64,000 nt of DNA from Chaenocephalus aceratus (Eukaryota; Chordata; Actinopteri; Perciformes; Channichthyidae), in the NCBI GenBank assembly GCA_023974075.1, contig CM043799.1:8209250-8273249 (forward strand), given 5' to 3'. Below the pieces are notes generated by a model, which was not told where the DNA came from, made no database searches, and saw only the letters and a program-made list of their open reading frames with translations. A program made the translations under genes and the position numbers. Shown in pieces: positions 1-16,013 of the stretch; the stretch's first letter is position 1; every line of letters begins with the position of its first letter.

Positions 1-447
1 TTTTAATAAAAACACTTAATTAAAACAACTTTATTAAAACATCTCGGTTTGGGTTAAAATGCTGTCTTCATAAGGCAACTAAACATGTCTTTCTCCGTTT
101 GTGTAAAGGTCCTTACACACCGAGCCGATTTTCTGCGTCGATGGATGTCGGGCCGTCGATGAGCGTCATGTCGCACTACTCAGATCGGTGTGTACTGCAC
201 CGTCGTGTCTTTTCGGCCGTGCCGACACCTTCCGCCGCCGATTCGACATCGACATCGGCCAAAGAAATCACTCTGATTGGCTGTTCAGCTTAATGAATCA
301 GTGCATGAGAAGCTAAACGGAAGTGAGGGACCCCAACAAACTATTAAGAAGGCACATCTGAGATTTCATTTAACTCCAGCTCTCGACACAGGTTCGGGAA
401 AGCCCCATGAGCTTCTCGTTGTAGAGTTAAAATGGAACGCACACGCT
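1..447. other. Intergenic, no supported gene
   Basis: No frame here reads like a known domain. Positions 108-270 are GC-rich and full of TCGATG/CGTCG words, resembling the 5' noncoding part of a DNA transposon, but no terminal repeat was identified. The short ORFs are low-complexity and not supported. Confidence 0.3.
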
Positions 448-617
448 ATTTGTTGTTTGTTTATATCACGCAGTCTGTTCTTCTTCTCTCAGTGTATCAC
501 GCAGTCTGTCTTCCAGTTGTTGCCTCTTTTGAATGACGAATACACACTACCGCCGCCTGCTGGTAAGGAGAGTTATTGCCGGCTGAAGTCTTTGCGGTGT
601 GTTCCAGTGCAGGAGAC
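448..617 (-). repeat. Inverted partial copy of internal hAT segment (see 37589-38364)
   Basis: Read on the minus strand, this stretch matches the interior of the hAT-type element at about 37955-38145. Shared landmarks are ACCGCCGCCTGCTGGTAAGG, GGCTGAAGTCTTTGCGGTGT and the TTGTTTATATCAC start. This copy lacks about 28 bp (the ACTCACGCATGCGCAG part) and has a local duplication of the CACGCAGTCTGT word. Either both come from one family or both contain the same captured segment; no TIR is visible beside this copy. Confidence 0.6.
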
Positions 618-2540
618 GTGAGGCGACATTCCGTCGGGACGTGTTCTTTGGTGTCAGTTGGTGTGTAGGAGGGTTTATGCCTGGAAATGCCCATCTTGTT
701 TTTCTTGAGTGCAAACACAACTTTAAAACATATCGGTATTAAAATGGAGAGAACTTTTTCGGTCAAGAAAAGGTGAAATATGAAACACATGGAATTAAAT
801 ACCATGAAAAATGGCCAAAACTAGCTGACCTGAAAGAAACATTCATATTTGCCCACTTGCCCAAAAGGATTTGCTTCACACTTGAATGGAAACAGGACCA
901 TTGCAGCTCTTGAGGACAATTACGTCATGTGTTCTGATGCTCTAACAATCAGGGTGGCAAAGGTAGCTTTTTTTCCTCGATTTTCACACACATTTTACAG
1001 TTTGCATGTTTAACGTTATTTACCCATTTTAGACTTTGGCTTTGCTTCCCTGTCCATCTGATGCCCCAGTGTGTTGACCCAAAATGACCTGCACATCAGA
1101 TCAGAACCCCCCCCATCAGCTCCACAGTACATACACCTGCCCTTTAGCCATAGCGCTCCGCCAGATTGTGTATCATGCCGTTCACACTGTAATGATCCAG
1201 TCTGTTTTTCTTATTATCCTGCCTACCTTGTTTTTCAATCCTTGCCTGCCTTTTTGAACCTTTGCCTCCCTGTTCCTGCCCTTTTTCAGAACCCTGTTCT
1301 AATCAACATCCTAATAAACTTTGCTTTTACCTGCTCTGTCTAAAGATTGTGCTTTTCAGTTCTCATTATTCTCTACGAAGCCAATATTCGTACCTCATAC
1401 CAGACCCGGCGCCAGAACAAATCTACAGAGAGGGCATAATTATGATTTTCATGGGATGGCACACAAAACCGTCATGTGCCGCGGCCAGTATCGGCGCCAG
1501 AGATTTTCTTTTGGGGGTGCTGTGGGGTAGCTTGACGTTTCATAGAGGGTGCTCGAACTTGTAGAGTTTCCCATTAAGGTACCGGGCGCTACAGTAGAAT
1601 TTTCTACTGCAACACTCCCCACACGCACATACACAGTGTACCCGTGACTGTAACAATGAAGGCTCGATAATCAGCTCACGGCATATAGGTGTAAGCAGGG
1701 GTAAAGTGCTATTTTGTTTAAGTGGGGGGCGGACCCAACCTCCTCTAGGGTGGTCCGGGGGCATGCTCCCCCGGGAAGATTTTCTTTTTAATATTGAAGT
1801 TAAAAGCATCAATCTGGTGCACTTTGAGAGCAAAATTAAGAGATCTATGGATACATCTCTCAACACCCATATGAAACAGAACTGTAAACAGATTTACTTT
1901 TTCTTTATGGATATTTTACAAATCACTTTTAAACTCTATTCTTGTTTTACTGTCATATAGACTTTCATACCTGTTTTTCATGTATTACTCTTATATTACT
2001 ATCTGACATCACATACATTGTAGGATTAAAGTTCACAGTTTATTTATAATTAAAAAAAATAATGATAATCATTTACATTTTTATAAATAAAATAAAACGT
2101 GCAACACAGTTATAGCTATGCAGGGCATGCAAGCGAGCAAACACAAACAAGAACAAACAAACAAGTGAAATGAAGAATAACATTGAAATTGTACAATATA
2201 ATATTGTGGTGGTTCATCTTATAATTCAGTCTAGAGAATGCACCAGACAGCATCTAAGACCTGCAAAAATCTAAATGTTCTAGGGGGACGGAGGCCCCCC
2301 AAACCCTTCGTGCCATTTCGTCCGCGTGCATCTTTCAGGGCAATCTCTATTGGGCTCAGGGCCATCTGTAAATTAGCTTAGATGGCCCACAGTCATGCAC
2401 TTGGACTGTAGACCACTTGGAGTAAAATCCATGTGAAAATTGCTTCTCACTGTTCTCAGGTCAAATATGTATATTTGATTAAAAATGCGATTAATTTTCG
2501 ATTAATTAATTACAAAGCCTCTAATTAGATAAATGTATTT
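618..2540. other. Repeat-derived intergenic DNA, no supported gene
   Basis: No protein domain is readable. A GC-rich word around 1725-1785 (GGGGGCATGCTCCCCCGGG, a near palindrome) and an AGGGGGACGGAGGCCCCCC block near 2283 recall noncoding DNA-transposon sequence common in fish genomes. That assignment is from memory of the style and is low confidence. 1950-2250 is AT-rich and featureless. Confidence 0.3.
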
Positions 2541-2765
2541 AATCGAGTCCCGGCTCTAATATATATTATATATATATAGATATATACGGACATCTTGTAT
2601 TGTAGTTACTATCAGTACAGCCGCAGCGCCACTTTCAGAACAGGAAATGCACGCTAATACAACATAAAATAGCACTGACACTTATTATCTATATAGATAT
2701 CTCTATATAGATATATATATTTATTTATATTATAAATACGACATCTTGTATTTTAGTTACACCCG
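2541..2765. repeat. AT-rich block with two copies of a 20-bp word
   Basis: ACATCTTGTATTGTAGTTAC near 2590 recurs near 2743 as ACATCTTGTATTTTAGTTAC, each next to TATATA/ATAGATAT runs. This is a simple direct duplication in AT-rich DNA. No gene is seen. Confidence 0.45.
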
Positions 2766-3439
2766 CTAGACAACAGTGGAAGGTTCGAGAAACAACCGTG
2801 TTTGCCGGGTGCACCGCGGCGGAGCTGGGGAGGTTCCAGCTGGGAACCTCCACCCCGCTGCGGGACCCGTGGGACCCCTGGACGGTGCGTCTTGGTCACG
2901 CTTCATATCGGCCGGCGCGGAGGCCCCCTGACAGTGGGTCGCGTTTGCCATTCGATCAATGAGAGGAGAGGAGAAAAATGCAACAACAATTGTCAAAATC
3001 CGTTAATATATGGATGAGTGTGGGGGGGGGGGCTGGACACAGGCCGTGGGGGGACACCCGAGACCGAGCAATGTCCCCGGTAGAAACTGGGTGAAATAAC
3101 CTAAAAAATAATAAAACCGGGGAAAAGTGGAAAAAAGTGTCCGAATATAGGCACTCGTGAGGAGGGCAGAGTCCCCTGTCAACTCCCGTTACATATCTCC
3201 ATGGTGTCATTTGAGCGAAAAACTTTTACGAGAACCAGGCTGGGGGGTCAAAAGGGCTTGACCAAGGCCGACCCAAAGTGCACGGTGGTCGGACTCATCA
3301 CCTCCGTGATGAGTCTCCATTGTGATTTGAAAACTTCCATCAAAGTCCTTCGGTGGGCGGGGGAAAAAAACGTGGTGTCCTGAGAGTGGAGGTCTGCACC
3401 GGAACTGTCCTGAGAGTGGAGGTCTGCAGGCAGGCTCCC
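2766..3439. other. GC-rich intergenic DNA with a small hairpin
   Basis: No supported gene. A perfect hairpin occurs at 2829-2851 (GAGGTTCC / GGAACCTC arms, 5-nt loop). The word TCCTGAGAGTGGAGGTCTGC occurs twice within 50 bp (3378-3427), just where the hAT-like frame to the right stops making sense, so a local duplication probably marks the truncation point of that gene. Confidence 0.4.
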
Positions 3440-3576
3440 ATGCACTTTTCACTATCATTTAGGACATTTGGCCATTGTGCAGGGTCGTCTGATGTGATCA
3501 AACATTTTGTAGTTGTGGTAGTGCTGCTGGAGGTAGGGGATGATGTGTCATCTTCATGATGAGAAGATGTTCCTGT

Positions 3577-3695
3577 CCCACTGGAGGCAGATGTTGACGC
3601 CCCACTGGAGGCAGATGTTGACATCCCACTGGAGGCAGATGTTGACGCCCCACTCAAGGTAGATATTGACGCCCCACTGGAGGTAGATGTTGACT
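3577..3695 (-). repeat. Coding minisatellite, five 24-bp units
   Basis: Five head-to-tail 24-bp units (CCACTGGAGGCAGATGTTGAC plus three bases) give a GASTSASS-type octapeptide repeat on the minus strand in exon 3 of the hAT-like gene. Unit length is divisible by three, so the frame is kept. Confidence 0.85.
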
Positions 3696-4460
3696 GAACT
3701 GCTATGACCAAAAAAGAAACAGGGAATATCATGTTACAAGGAGTCTTTGGAGTGCAAAGCACAGTATAATCAATTAAAAGTGGAATCCTTAACTTACCAT
3801 CATCAGCATTTGGAGGGGGCACCTTATCCTTTTCCGTTGCTGCTGCTGGTGCCAGAAACTTAAGAAAGGATCCTGAGGATAGATACTGTAATAAAGTGAA
3901 ACTTATAACAGTAACATGTTAACAATTCAAAAATGTTTTCACTTTATATAATTCAAACTCCTCATATTCAGCTTTCGAATGTTGTTCTTGGGGATAGCTT
4001 CCACTATTCTTCATTGTTTACTATTTCCATTTCAACTGAAAGGGACAATGTAAGTGAACATGGTTCCAATACAGAGGATTGTGCTGGAGCCTGCACTATG
4101 GCTACTAAGGTTGAAATATACAGTTTTCAGTATCATCATAAAACCACTAGGAGTACACTACAGAGAAGGGAAATACAATAAAATACACTCAACAACACAT
4201 AGCACACTAACTTAACAATAAGTTATTTAGAGTACACTTGTCCAAATGGCTTGCATCTAAATTTCCTAATTTAACATTCATAGCTTGACAGTTGGCTCAG
4301 TCGGACACAGCTTCAGTTAACTAGCCTACAGAAAAAATACTCCATTACTGGTGTCCCATTAAACAACGGTTGAAATGTTAATGTAGAAATGGCAGAGACC
4401 ATGTTTATTTCAGTGACAATGCCAAAACGATTAATGAAGACTTATTAATACTGTAATAGC

Positions 4461-4580
4461 TTTTACGTTCTTTCAGCCGGCTAGCTAAGCTAAGCTAACA
4501 CGTCAACGGCAACTGTAATTTCTAGTTTATACGTTCTTTCAGCCAGATAGCTAAACTAAGCTAAGCTAATAGGTCAACGG
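4461..4580. repeat. Tandem duplication, two copies of about 60 bp
   Basis: ACGTTCTTTCAGCC ... TAGCTAA ... GTCAACGGC occurs at 4465-4512 and again at 4530-4578, with small differences in the GCTAA repeats. It lies in intron 1 of the hAT-like gene. Confidence 0.75.
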
Positions 4581-4905
4581 CATTGTACCGACCGGGCAGC
4601 GCACACTTGACTCGGTAATGTCACGGCCAGCAGAGCATACTGTTCTGCTAGGTTAACTCATGTCATGTTAAACGTCAAAGTAAACTAAATAAATAATTTG
4701 ATTCTAGTGGAAGTTACGTAATTCAAGTTTATCTATCCCACAGTGAAGGTTAGACTAGCAACATTTAGAATTTAGTATTTCATCTTTATCTACTCAACTT
4801 ACTTACCACTGTCTTGTTTTTTTCTCTCATCATCTTTTTTCTTCTTCCTTTTTTCGATTCCAGAAAGATAATTTCTCTTAATTTTTCAGTGCCTTTCCTT
4901 GTCAT

Positions 4906-5505
4906 CAGGATTATTTTGTAAACAATCATGCACGCGATTTGCGACACTGACCAATAGGCCCTGACTGCAGCACGTGGAATGGGGCGTGGTCAGATGTGGG
5001 CGGGGCTGGACGTCCGATGGGCGGGGTGTATGGATATCCTAATGAGTCAAACAGCATCATCTGCTGGACAACTACAAGAAGTACAGATACAAATCTGCAC
5101 TCGACTAAATATAATTTAAAAACTAAATATAAAAACGTCATACTAATTAAATGCATGAATGTATTTAAATATACCTTTTTATACCACATGTGCAATGTGG
5201 TATAACAAGTCATATTTTCTATATTAGTGTATTTAAGTTCATTATTTAATATTTGTTTTAATTGATTATTCATTTAGTCAGTTATGTGCATACTCATATC
5301 TAGTCCATATATTTCAAATGATATATTGCACTGCATTTCATAGAATGATAGAAAAAGCATTTATTATTTACAACATTTATCATATAACAGAACAATCATT
5401 AAGATAACAGAACCGAAAAAGCAAATACAGTAAATATAAAAACCAAACCAAGTATACAAAAAAGAAAATCTATACAACAGTGAAAGGCTTTGCTGATGCA
5501 AACAT
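4906..5505. promoter_or_regulatory. Space between two minus-strand genes: upstream of the hAT-like ATG, downstream of the KDZ-Ulp1 stop
   Basis: 4940-5035 is GC-rich with GGGGCGTGG and GGGCGGGG words (GC-box-like) just upstream of the ATG at 4905, plausible as the promoter of the hAT-like gene. AATAAA on the minus strand at 5360-5365 lies about 140 bp past the stop codon of the KDZ-Ulp1 gene and is a plausible poly(A) signal. The middle is AT-rich and featureless. Confidence 0.4.
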
Positions 5506-9834
<4,329 letters not shown>

Positions 9835-9840
9835 CTGAAA

Positions 9841-10405
9841 TATATGTCAAACATTTAAGTATATAAGTGTAATTTACTTTTTTCCATAGATTCATAACTT
9901 CCAGGATGCATCAGCAAATTGCCCTAGATTGTGTGATCTAGTGTTTGTAGGAGCAGACACAGTTGTGGTGGCTTAAAGCCCAGCTCTGCTCCGCGCCGTC
10001 CGTTAGATGAGCCTGGTCAGATTAATAAGAAAAGGAGTTCAAAACACCGGCATACAAGTTATAACAATAATCTGATTTTAATGGTAAAAAGACACAATGA
10101 AAATACAGAGTGCCCTGTAACAGAGCACTCCGGGCTCCCCGCTCTACTGCCGTGCGATACAGGTATCGGGACCAGCCAGTCAGCAACAGGGGGGGACCGT
10201 GCATGAATAAACAACAGTATGTATGGACATTTTTGGGGCGGAGAGTCACTGCTTATCTTCCCCGGACTTCACTCCTTTAATTTCCCAGGGAAGGTTTCAC
10301 ACAAACTATTCTTTTCAACAATCAAACATTGTACAAATATATTAGTGTCAAACATTGGCCCCAAAAAGAACCTTGAAAAGGACATGTGTGTGTTGGTAAG
10401 AGGAA

Positions 10406-10407
<2 letters not shown>
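9841..10407. other. Intergenic, possible solo LTR-like fragment
   Basis: No gene. On the minus strand 10020-10215 has a promoter/poly(A)-like layout (ATTAAA near 10075, GC-rich upstream part), which could be part of an LTR, but no paired copy, TG/CA ends or target duplication were found. Confidence 0.25.
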
Positions 10408-10449
<42 letters not shown>

Positions 10450-10471
10450 TTGGATCTTGGTCAGGGAGTGT

Positions 10472-10520
<49 letters not shown>

Positions 10521-10527
10521 TGTGTGT
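10408..10527 (+). repeat. (GT)n microsatellites
   Basis: Two long TG runs separated by about 35 bp of unique sequence (TTGGATCTTGGTCAGGGAG). Simple repeat. Confidence 0.95.
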
Positions 10528-10572
10528 CAGGGTGTCTGGGAAGTGTATGTAAGAAGGTTTATATATGAAGCG

Positions 10573-10818
10573 TTTGGTTCCAAAACGCTATAAATCCATG
10601 TGTAATTTGAGTTAAAATGTATTTTCTTTACCAAGAAAAGTGGCAAGTGAAAACCACTATTTTCTGTTTCAAACTTTCACATAGCATCTTGAGGTTATAA
10701 TAACATTACAAATTAAAATCCAGAATTTGATTTTCAAAGATTTATTTTAAAAACTGATCATTTTTTCCCCAAAATGCAATAAATCCATGACACGTTTTTT
10801 TTCCTCCAAAATGCAATA
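10573..10818 (+). repeat. Left subterminal repeats CAAAAYGCNATA
   Basis: Three copies: 10581-10592 (inside the TIR), 10770-10781 and 10807-10818, each followed by A/GGTCCAT or AATCCAT. The shorter word ATAAATCCAT recurs near 11153 and 11241. Such clusters at transposon ends are typical transposase-binding sites. Confidence 0.6.
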
Positions 10819-12723
10819 GGTCCATTTTATTGTTCATATTGAAACTTAGCAAAAATACATAACAGTAAGTAAGTTCATACATATGAAAACCTCTGAACTT
10901 GGTCAATACTAAACTTATATATGGGCACTGGGCCAAAAATACATCAATCATCGCTCCCAAAATGTATTTAACGGGTCATCTTGTTAATGCTACACATTCA
11001 TTACAACAATAAAACATTACATGTGAGGAAAATGTATCATGAACAAGAACAACAATATCACATGAGATCACAGAAATTCCAAAATCACATTCATCTTTGC
11101 CATGTTACATTCATAATAGTGCTGTACGTTGTACGATTGGCTTGTCCATACTATAAATCCATTGCATTCATATAACTATATATGTGTAAAGAACTGTAAA
11201 GAAGATTGAAAACTGATTTGCACAAGTCTTGTGCATACTATAAATCCATTTAATTAATATAACTATATTTCTGTGTAAACATTCAATAACTTACCATTCA
11301 TTAAGAGTAGAATGGCCACTCTCAAAAGGCTGGCACAATGGGCAGCTACTCTTCATGACCGTCACAGTCAACCTCATTCATCTGTGACTGAGAGTGCATC
11401 ATCATAGAAGGCATTGACATTGTCACTCACACCAATTTCAGAGAGCAAGTTCAGGACATCCTTCCTTTTTGCTTCTTTCACTGTGCTTTCTTTGGGAAGC
11501 TGACTTGGCTTGAAGTTTGCCCACTTCTTCCTCTCTTCAACACTGAGTGGGAGCAGTATTCACCGCTATACACAGCCTTGAATCCTAGTTTCTCCTTCCT
11601 GAATTCCAGCATTCTTGCTTCACTTAGCTTACATGACTTCTGTGACTTTACAAAAGCCTGTCTTTCTGTTTTGAAATCATAAGCCTCCCAGTCTTGACCA
11701 TAGACGTGTACATTGCCATGACTGCGCAACATCTGGTAGTATTCCTCTGGCATAAGAATGGCGTCCTTCTTTCGAACCTGTTGCTCAATCCTCCCAAACA
11801 CACGATCCACGGGCAGAAAACTGTGCCCCCTTATAGGAAACACATACTCAGCACTGATTCTTGGAAAGGCCTCCTTCATAGACAGCAGGTTAATTTTTGT
11901 TCTGACCAAAACAAGAATCACTGAACAATCGCAGCCTCTGAGCGCGGTGAAGAGCACCACTCCACTGTTGACGTAAACAGTGGTCCAGAGCTGAAGCAGT
12001 CATATTGCTACCTTTTCTGTTCTCATGCTCCATCCATGTATACAGATGACATCATCCACAGCTTGCTTACTTCCCGTCCCATGGTGAATAACGACACCAA
12101 AGAGATACATGTAGAGCTGTCTGGAATAGTATGCCTGACCTATGGCGGTTTTAGGGAGTACCAAATTCTGCATCATGTCAAAGCAAAGGGTCACTGCATC
12201 ATGATCTACCTGCCCCAGCAAATCATAGAACACCCGTGCTTGTCTCCTGTGTAGGATGTAGGATGCAGACTCACTGCATTTCTCTTCTTCAGTCAAGCTG
12301 GGGTCCTTGACTCTCAGTTGAAACCTGGCACATGAAGAACAGGCATCTGTGGCAGGATGCCCGAATCCAAGGTTGAAGTGCTGTCGAAACACAGTGTAAT
12401 ACAGGGAGTAGCTGACTACATCATGGTTTTGTTGGTCGAATAGCTCGTGCATTCTTTTCACACTGAGGTCACAGGGTCGGTATTTCCGGCCAGGTGCTCC
12501 CCTTCTTCCATAATGGCTAGCCCTATATGTAAACGTTTTGATGTGATCCATCACATGCTGCTTCTTGACATCATTTCTGCCACCTTACGAGCACCACCCC
12601 TGAGTTCTGGTCTGGCTGTAGCGTTGAGTGCATAATAACGTGCCACTCGAGACACACGATCCTTGCCAATACCTGCAATGACAGAAAAATTACATTTTGT
12701 TTGTATGGATGTAGGTGTGTTTG

Positions 12724-12812
12724 TAGTATGTATGTGTGTACTGTATGTATGTATGTATCTATATATTTATTTATCTATCTATCTATCTATCTATCTATTA
12801 ATTAATTAATTA
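12724..12812 (+). repeat. (GTAT)n/(ATCT)n microsatellite
   Basis: GTAT runs pass into ATCT runs and then TTAA repeats. It sits in the intron (12673-13393) of the transposase gene. Confidence 0.9.
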
Positions 12813-13393
12813 TGTCATGCATTGCTTCATTTATTTATTCACAGTATCCATTCACAATGACAGATGACATGGCCAAGAAGGGCATTTGTGATTAAGCAGT
12901 GCATCAGACAACTAAATAGCAGTTTATTCATACATTTTAAATGCAAACCTATAGCCTGAGTCCTATTTATGTAGCCTATGTATTGTGTGTGTAAGTACCT
13001 ACTTAGGCTACTGCCTACTTTTCTACATTAATTAATCTTGCAGTAGGCATATTTATCAAATAACAATGGCAGATGACCAGCCAACTAGGCTAGGACATTT
13101 GTGCCCTAACAATCATCAGACAGCTATAGGCTAAGTGATACTAATTCCTTAAGTAGGCTACATTTTAACATGAAAACAAACGAAAAAATAGCAAGAAACT
13201 TAAACATTAAAGACTAAAAAAAGAAAAGCTTAATTGTGCCTTGTTCACTTCATATAACCTAGGCTAGACATCAGGCTGCATTGAAAAGCCAGTGATGTGC
13301 TCACATCAACATAGCGTAGTTTAATGATCCACACGTTTTAAGAGCAGGCAGTCCTGTATGAATAATATCATTCGTAAATCAAATTAAACTCAC
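12813..13393. other. Remainder of transposase intron
   Basis: Noncoding AT-rich sequence with several GTAGGCTA/TAGCCTA words (12975-13160). Nothing else seen. Confidence 0.5.
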
Positions 13394-13834
13394 CCAAAAC
13401 GCTGCAAAAGGTGGCCTTGCAGACAGTATTTTTTGTGGGATGATCTTCGGTCAGCAAATTCATGAAATTCATTAGTGACCTCCCTATCCTTCTGCATATC
13501 GCTGTTGACAACCTTTGGACGTCTCCGCTGAACTTTTTTGACAGTGATCAGCTGCAAAAGGACTTGATCCTGCTCGATTTTAGTAGATCCAGAGTAAAAA
13601 CACTGAAAGTTTTTTAATAGATCCCCTGGGGTCAGCCGGCATTTTTCCTCCTCCAGAGTGTCTCATTTTCTTAATCTCCTCACGTACATGATTACATTTC
13701 GATGGCTTGCGTTTCTTCCCCACCGCAGAAACCACCACAGGTTCATCAATGCCGTCAAAATTATTCATGTTGTTATTGTTTGTTGAAGTAGATAATGACG
13801 AAAGCCGGTACATTCAGGGTGCCGCCATTATTGT

Positions 13835-13905
13835 TTACACTGCGTGGAATGCTCTGTGATTGGTTGAGGTGCGTGGAATGGTGCGCTGTCATTGGTTGAG
13901 TGGAT
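13835..13905 (-). promoter_or_regulatory. Two CCAAT boxes upstream of the transposase ATG
   Basis: ATTGG on the plus strand at about 13858 and 13892 gives two CCAAT boxes on the minus strand, about 45 and 80 bp upstream of the ATG at 13813. Spacing and orientation suit a promoter for this gene; no TATA box is evident. Confidence 0.4.
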
Positions 13906-13906
13906 G

Positions 13907-14105
13907 TATCGCATTCTGTAGAGAAGGGAGACTGGCGTTTGTCGCTGTTTGGAAAGAAAGTGAGAAAACAGGACAGAATAACACGGCGGATATCGCGTTT
14001 TGCATAAAATTGAATGTTGACTTTTCAATACCGACGAAATACAATACTGATTTTGGGGGAACTCATTTTTTTCAAAAGTGGCGTTTATCGCGTTTTGGAA
14101 CCAAA
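13907..14105 (-). repeat. Right subterminal repeats CAAAAYGCNATA (inverted)
   Basis: On the minus strand: 14097-14086, 14002-13991 and 13918-13907 (last one CAGAATGCGATA). Same motif as the left end in inverted orientation, three per end. Confidence 0.6.
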
Positions 14106-14118
14106 CTTCATATATATA

Positions 14119-14560
14119 GGATTACTTTAAAACAGTCCCAAATAATACATGTTCACTTCAATACAGTTCAAGATAATACCAGTTTACTTTAATACAGTTT
14201 AGAACAATATCTGTTTTCTTTATGTTGAAATATCATTTCACAGCATTTCCTTGCTTTAAAACTGATGATACAGATAACTTACTAGGGTAGAAACCACGGC
14301 TTAGGATTTCCATAGTCACTGCATCCAGAAGTCTTTCACATTGACTCTACCATCATACTGCAGTGTGCATCTTGACGACAATACCTATTTACGCAGCAAC
14401 CACTGTAAGTTATATTCTTGTGTAATTAGACTTCTCTATTTCATTATTCTACTCTGTATAATTGTTCTGTAGATATTGTAGCTACAACGGCGCTTTTGAG
14501 AGATTTTAAATCTCAGATCTGATCACGTGAACCTGTTACACAGGCTCAGTAGTAGGCATT
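14119..14560. other. Intergenic, no gene
   Basis: Contains three loose copies of a TTTACTTTAATACAGTT-type word (14130-14205), a minor degenerate tandem repeat. Nothing else is supported. Confidence 0.4.
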
Positions 14561-14939
14561 TAAGCTGCATTAAAATAGGCAGGGCCTCTCAGCTGTCGCC
14601 CATCAGCCCATTTTAGGTAGCTCTTTCCTTGAGCGGCAGCTTCAGCGTCGACAGACAAAGACATTGGAGTCCTTGGGAGTAAGACTGACAAAGACATTGG
14701 AGTCCTGTGGAAGTCACGAGGGTGGCAAAGAGGAGGCAAATCCTACTTTGATTGAGCTAAGTATCGCTGGTGTCTTATTTTCTTTTCTTAGCTTTCTAGC
14801 CCCTCATGCTATACATGTGTATTTTCTCCATTCCTGTTCATGTGTCTTCTCGCAATTATCACTGGCCTCGTGTATCTCGTAATCGATATAACCGGCCTGC
14901 TCTCGTCTATCCCACGTGGTCCACTGACATCCAACATCT

Positions 14940-15800
14940 AGTTTCAGGTGGCCTGTGGAACTGCCAGTCAGCTGTTCCTAAGGCTGACTTCATCTCTGGC
15001 TAAGCCTCCCTGCAGACCCTGGATTTCCTTGCTCTCACTGAGACCTGGATTACTCCATTCAACACATCCACCCCAGCATCTCTCTCCACAGCATATTCCT
15101 TCTCCCATACACCCAGACCCACTGACAGAGGAGGTGGCACTGGTTTCCTGCTCTCCCCAAATGGAGCTTTTCCCTCTTCAAGCTACCTAACTTCACTCCT
15201 TCCACCTTTGAACTCCATGCCGTCACAGTAACCCATCCTATACAATTAACCATTGTTGTTCCCCACCGTCAACCAGGCGCCTTGGGGGACTTCTTGGAGG
15301 AATTGGATAATCTCCTCTCACACATCCCTGAATCTGGCCCTCCCGCTGTACTTCTCGGAGACTTCAACCTCCAGACGGGGAAGATAGACGAACTAACATC
15401 TCTGTTAGCCACCTTTGCTTTCTCACTGTCTCCGTCCCCACCAACTCATAAAGCTGGCAATGTCCTTGATCTCATATTCTCAAGGAACTGCGCTACTTCA
15501 AACCTCTCTGTAAACCCGCTCCACACATCCGATCACTTCTTCATTTCATTCTCTCTACCCCTTTCCAAACATAACAAACTAATCTCTTCTTATCCTGCAC
15601 CTGTCCGCCGTAACCTCCGTTCCCTCTCCCCCTCTCCTTTGCCTCATCGGTGCTCTCAGCCCTCCCTTCCTCTGACTCGTTCCAACTCCTGCCTCCAAAC
15701 TCTGCTGCAGAAACTCTCGTCTCTACTCTCTCATCCTCTCTGGACTATCTCTGTCCTCTCACATCTCGGCAGGCTCATCAGTCCCCTCCTGCTCCCTGGC
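14940..15800 (+). pseudogene. L2 APE endonuclease domain
   Basis: GLWNCQSAVPKADFI, then (after an in-frame TAA at about 15002) LDFLALTETWI, then LLGDFNLQTGKIDEL and TSDHFFISFSLPL. These are the Asn, Glu, Asp-x-Asn and SDH motifs of APE-type LINE endonucleases. The later part (15282-15800) is one open frame, the earlier part is split over two frames. Role by family: nicking of target DNA for target-primed reverse transcription. Confidence 0.75.
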
Positions 15801-16013
15801 TAAATGACGCACTGCGTGCCAATAGAACCGTCCTTAGGGCAGCAGAGCGGAAACGGTGGAAATCCAAACACTGCGACGACCTCCTAACCTATCAGGCTCT
15901 CCTCTCCTCTTTCTCTGCTTCGATCTCTCATAGGCAAAAGCACTTTCTTTCAAGATAAGATCCAATCTTCCCATTCCAATCCTAAAAAACAATTTTCCAT
16001 CTTTTACACCCTC

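Larger units (their letters stand above)
3440..4905 (-). pseudogene. 5' exons of a TTF/ZMYM-type hAT transposase gene (truncated)
   Basis: Three exons can be read on the minus strand. Exon 1 runs from the ATG at 4905 to a GTAAGT donor at 4806 and is Lys-rich. Exon 2 is about 3870-3798 and contains KFLAPAAATEKDKVPPP. Exon 3 starts at about 3698 after a TAGCAG acceptor; exon 2 ends in phase 1 and exon 3 continues it. Exon 3 holds a Ser/Thr repeat and then DDPAQWPNVLNDSE, which resembles the segment just before the TTF zinc finger in ZMYM1-like hAT transposases (family recall). The frame dies near 3440, so zinc finger and catalytic core are absent. Only the N-terminus survives; function as a transposase is excluded. 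Confidence 0.55.
11478..13813 (-). pseudogene. Two-exon transposase-like gene with D..., SDSCxGQNKN and GHSFLP..RVFGRIE motifs
   Basis: Exon 1 is 13813-13394 (ATG at 13813; KKRKP...HVREEIKKMRHSGGG), with donor GTGAGT. Exon 2 starts at 12672 (IGKDRVSRVARYYAL) and the junction is in phase. Further on: TYRASHYGR, FGHPATDACSSCARF, FDMMQNLVLP (probable first catalytic Asp), SDSCFGQNKN (probable second acidic residue), then FPIRGHSFLPVDRVFGRIE. I recognise this as a family that is multicopy and usually unnamed in fish and insects, but cannot assign its superfamily. Frame breaks include one A missing at about 12572-12578 and two more near 11990 and 11895. The stop is near 11478. Loss of function is likely if the breaks are real. 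Confidence 0.65.
10560..14118 (-). mobile_element. Complete-looking DNA transposon (about 3.56 kb), superfamily unassigned
   Basis: Left end TATATATGAAG(C) followed by TTTGGTTCCAAAACGC (10573-10588) is mirrored at the right end (14090-14105, then CTTCATATATA), a roughly 36-bp imperfect TIR. The element holds one two-exon transposase gene on the minus strand and subterminal copies of CAAAAYGCNATA near both ends. The target duplication is unclear because the TIR ends in TATATA. Frame breaks in the gene make this copy probably non-autonomous unless they are assembly errors. Confidence 0.7.
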
